Origin: an uncultured Prevotellaceae bacterium
GTDB lineage: Bacteria > Bacteroidota > Bacteroidia > Bacteroidales > Bacteroidaceae
Assembly: GCA_902776475.1 (NCBI GenBank)
Contig: CACYQD010000005.1
Coordinates: 101,073-165,072 of the forward strand
Direction of reading: 5' to 3'
Length of the DNA: 64,000 bases
The notes below the pieces were generated by a model, which saw only the letters and a program-made list of their open reading frames with translations, made no database searches and had not been told where the DNA came from. Of this stretch, positions 63,703 to 64,000 are shown piece after piece. A program made the translations under genes and the position numbers. The first letter of the stretch is position 1. Each line of letters begins with the position of its first letter.

Positions 63703-64000
63703 CATGCCAGGAAAAAAAGAGTTTTGCTTCCGGGAGATGTCCTGCTCGACAGGGACGTAGCAGAACTCTACGGAGTTGAAACTAAACGCATCAATGAAGC
63801 ACTGAGAAACAACCCTGACAAATTCCCTGAAGGGTATGTTTTCACATTGCAACCCTCTGAGAAACAGGAGGTGGTCGAAAATTTCGACCGGTTCAAGACT
63901 CTCCAATTCTCGACTGTCGAGCCTCATGCTTTCACTGAGCGTGGTCTATACATGTTGGCCACCATCCTGAAGAGCAAGCAGGCCACATCGACCACGCTGG
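63703..64000 (+). pseudogene. ORF6N-domain protein, cut by the window edge and probably frameshifted
   Basis: From 63721 the frame reads LLDRDVAELYGVETKRINEALRNN, NPDKFPEGYVFTLQ, VENFDRFKTLQFSTVEPHAFTE and RGLYMLATILKSKQ, an ORF6N domain as found in phage and mobile-element regulators. It runs off the right end. The frame is closed by a TGA at 63700-63702 and has no ATG before the domain; a TTG at 63724 is the only weak start. An ATG at 63704 (MPGKK) would join the domain if the A-run at 63712-63718 had one more base, so a homopolymer frameshift is likely. Otherwise the gene uses TTG. In 63549-63702 I see no convincing gene. Confidence 0.65.

Overview
The window is a 64 kb piece of a Bacteroidales chromosome, most probably Prevotella or a close relative in the Prevotellaceae. 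The reasons are SusC/SusD pairs, BACON and OB-fold lipoproteins, C-terminal sorting tails of the type IX secretion kind, GldH, PF15890 and DUF4302 proteins, a general lack of Shine-Dalgarno sites, and many promoters that fit the Bacteroidetes sigma-ABfr consensus TTTG-N19-21-TAnnTTTG. Genus-level identity is inference. No rRNA, complete insertion sequence, CRISPR array or prophage is visible.

Layout. 1-5 kb: a HigA-like antitoxin at the left edge, a 72-aa small protein behind a 1213-aa secreted modular protein, and a collapsed AAA ATPase gene that kept its promoter and a 41-bp palindrome. 5-10 kb: a compact xylan operon on the minus strand (SGNH esterase, GPH sugar transporter, GH10 xylanase, GH43 enzyme). 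10-15.3 kb: a minus-strand operon of a thioredoxin-fold lipoprotein without catalytic cysteines, a VCBS-like protein, a DUF3160/YARHG protein and a CapA-like phosphoesterase. 15.8-20.7 kb: a TonB-dependent receptor with a BACON/OB-fold lipoprotein. 20.9-23.3 kb: pnp. 23.4-27.1 kb: a three-gene operon in which two IspD-SDR fusion paralogues flank a LicD-family transferase, probably CDP-ribitol synthesis and transfer. 27.2-32.9 kb: CE2-like esterase, large DUF4450-like six-hairpin protein and a long RluA-type pseudouridine synthase, all plus strand.

33-41 kb: a PurN-pyridoxal-kinase-like fusion, divergent from a stand-alone IMP cyclohydrolase that leads into mreB-mreC-mreD-mrdA-rodA. 41-45 kb: the convergent operon metF-holB-ricT-gldH, preceded by four tandem repeats, each of which carries a consensus promoter. 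46-47.5 kb: a XylE-type sugar/proton symporter. 47.7-59.7 kb: a secreted M6 metalloprotease and a SusC-SusD-metallopeptidase-DUF4302-secreted-protein operon that contains no glycosidase and looks like a protein or peptide uptake locus. 59.8-63.5 kb: rsmI with a coiled-coil lipoprotein, divergent tdk and an AI-2E transporter-family gene, and tRNA-Lys. The right edge cuts a probably broken ORF6N gene.

Intergenic DNA is unusually rich in hairpin-forming repeats (about 9.9-10.2, 15.3-15.8 and 45.5-46.0 kb); the last two share modules 30 kb apart. The most interesting items are the IspD-SDR/LicD cassette, where one paralogue has lost the catalytic arginine of its cytidylyltransferase, the PurN fusion, the promoter-bearing tandem array before metF, and the collapsed ATPase gene with a complete promoter.
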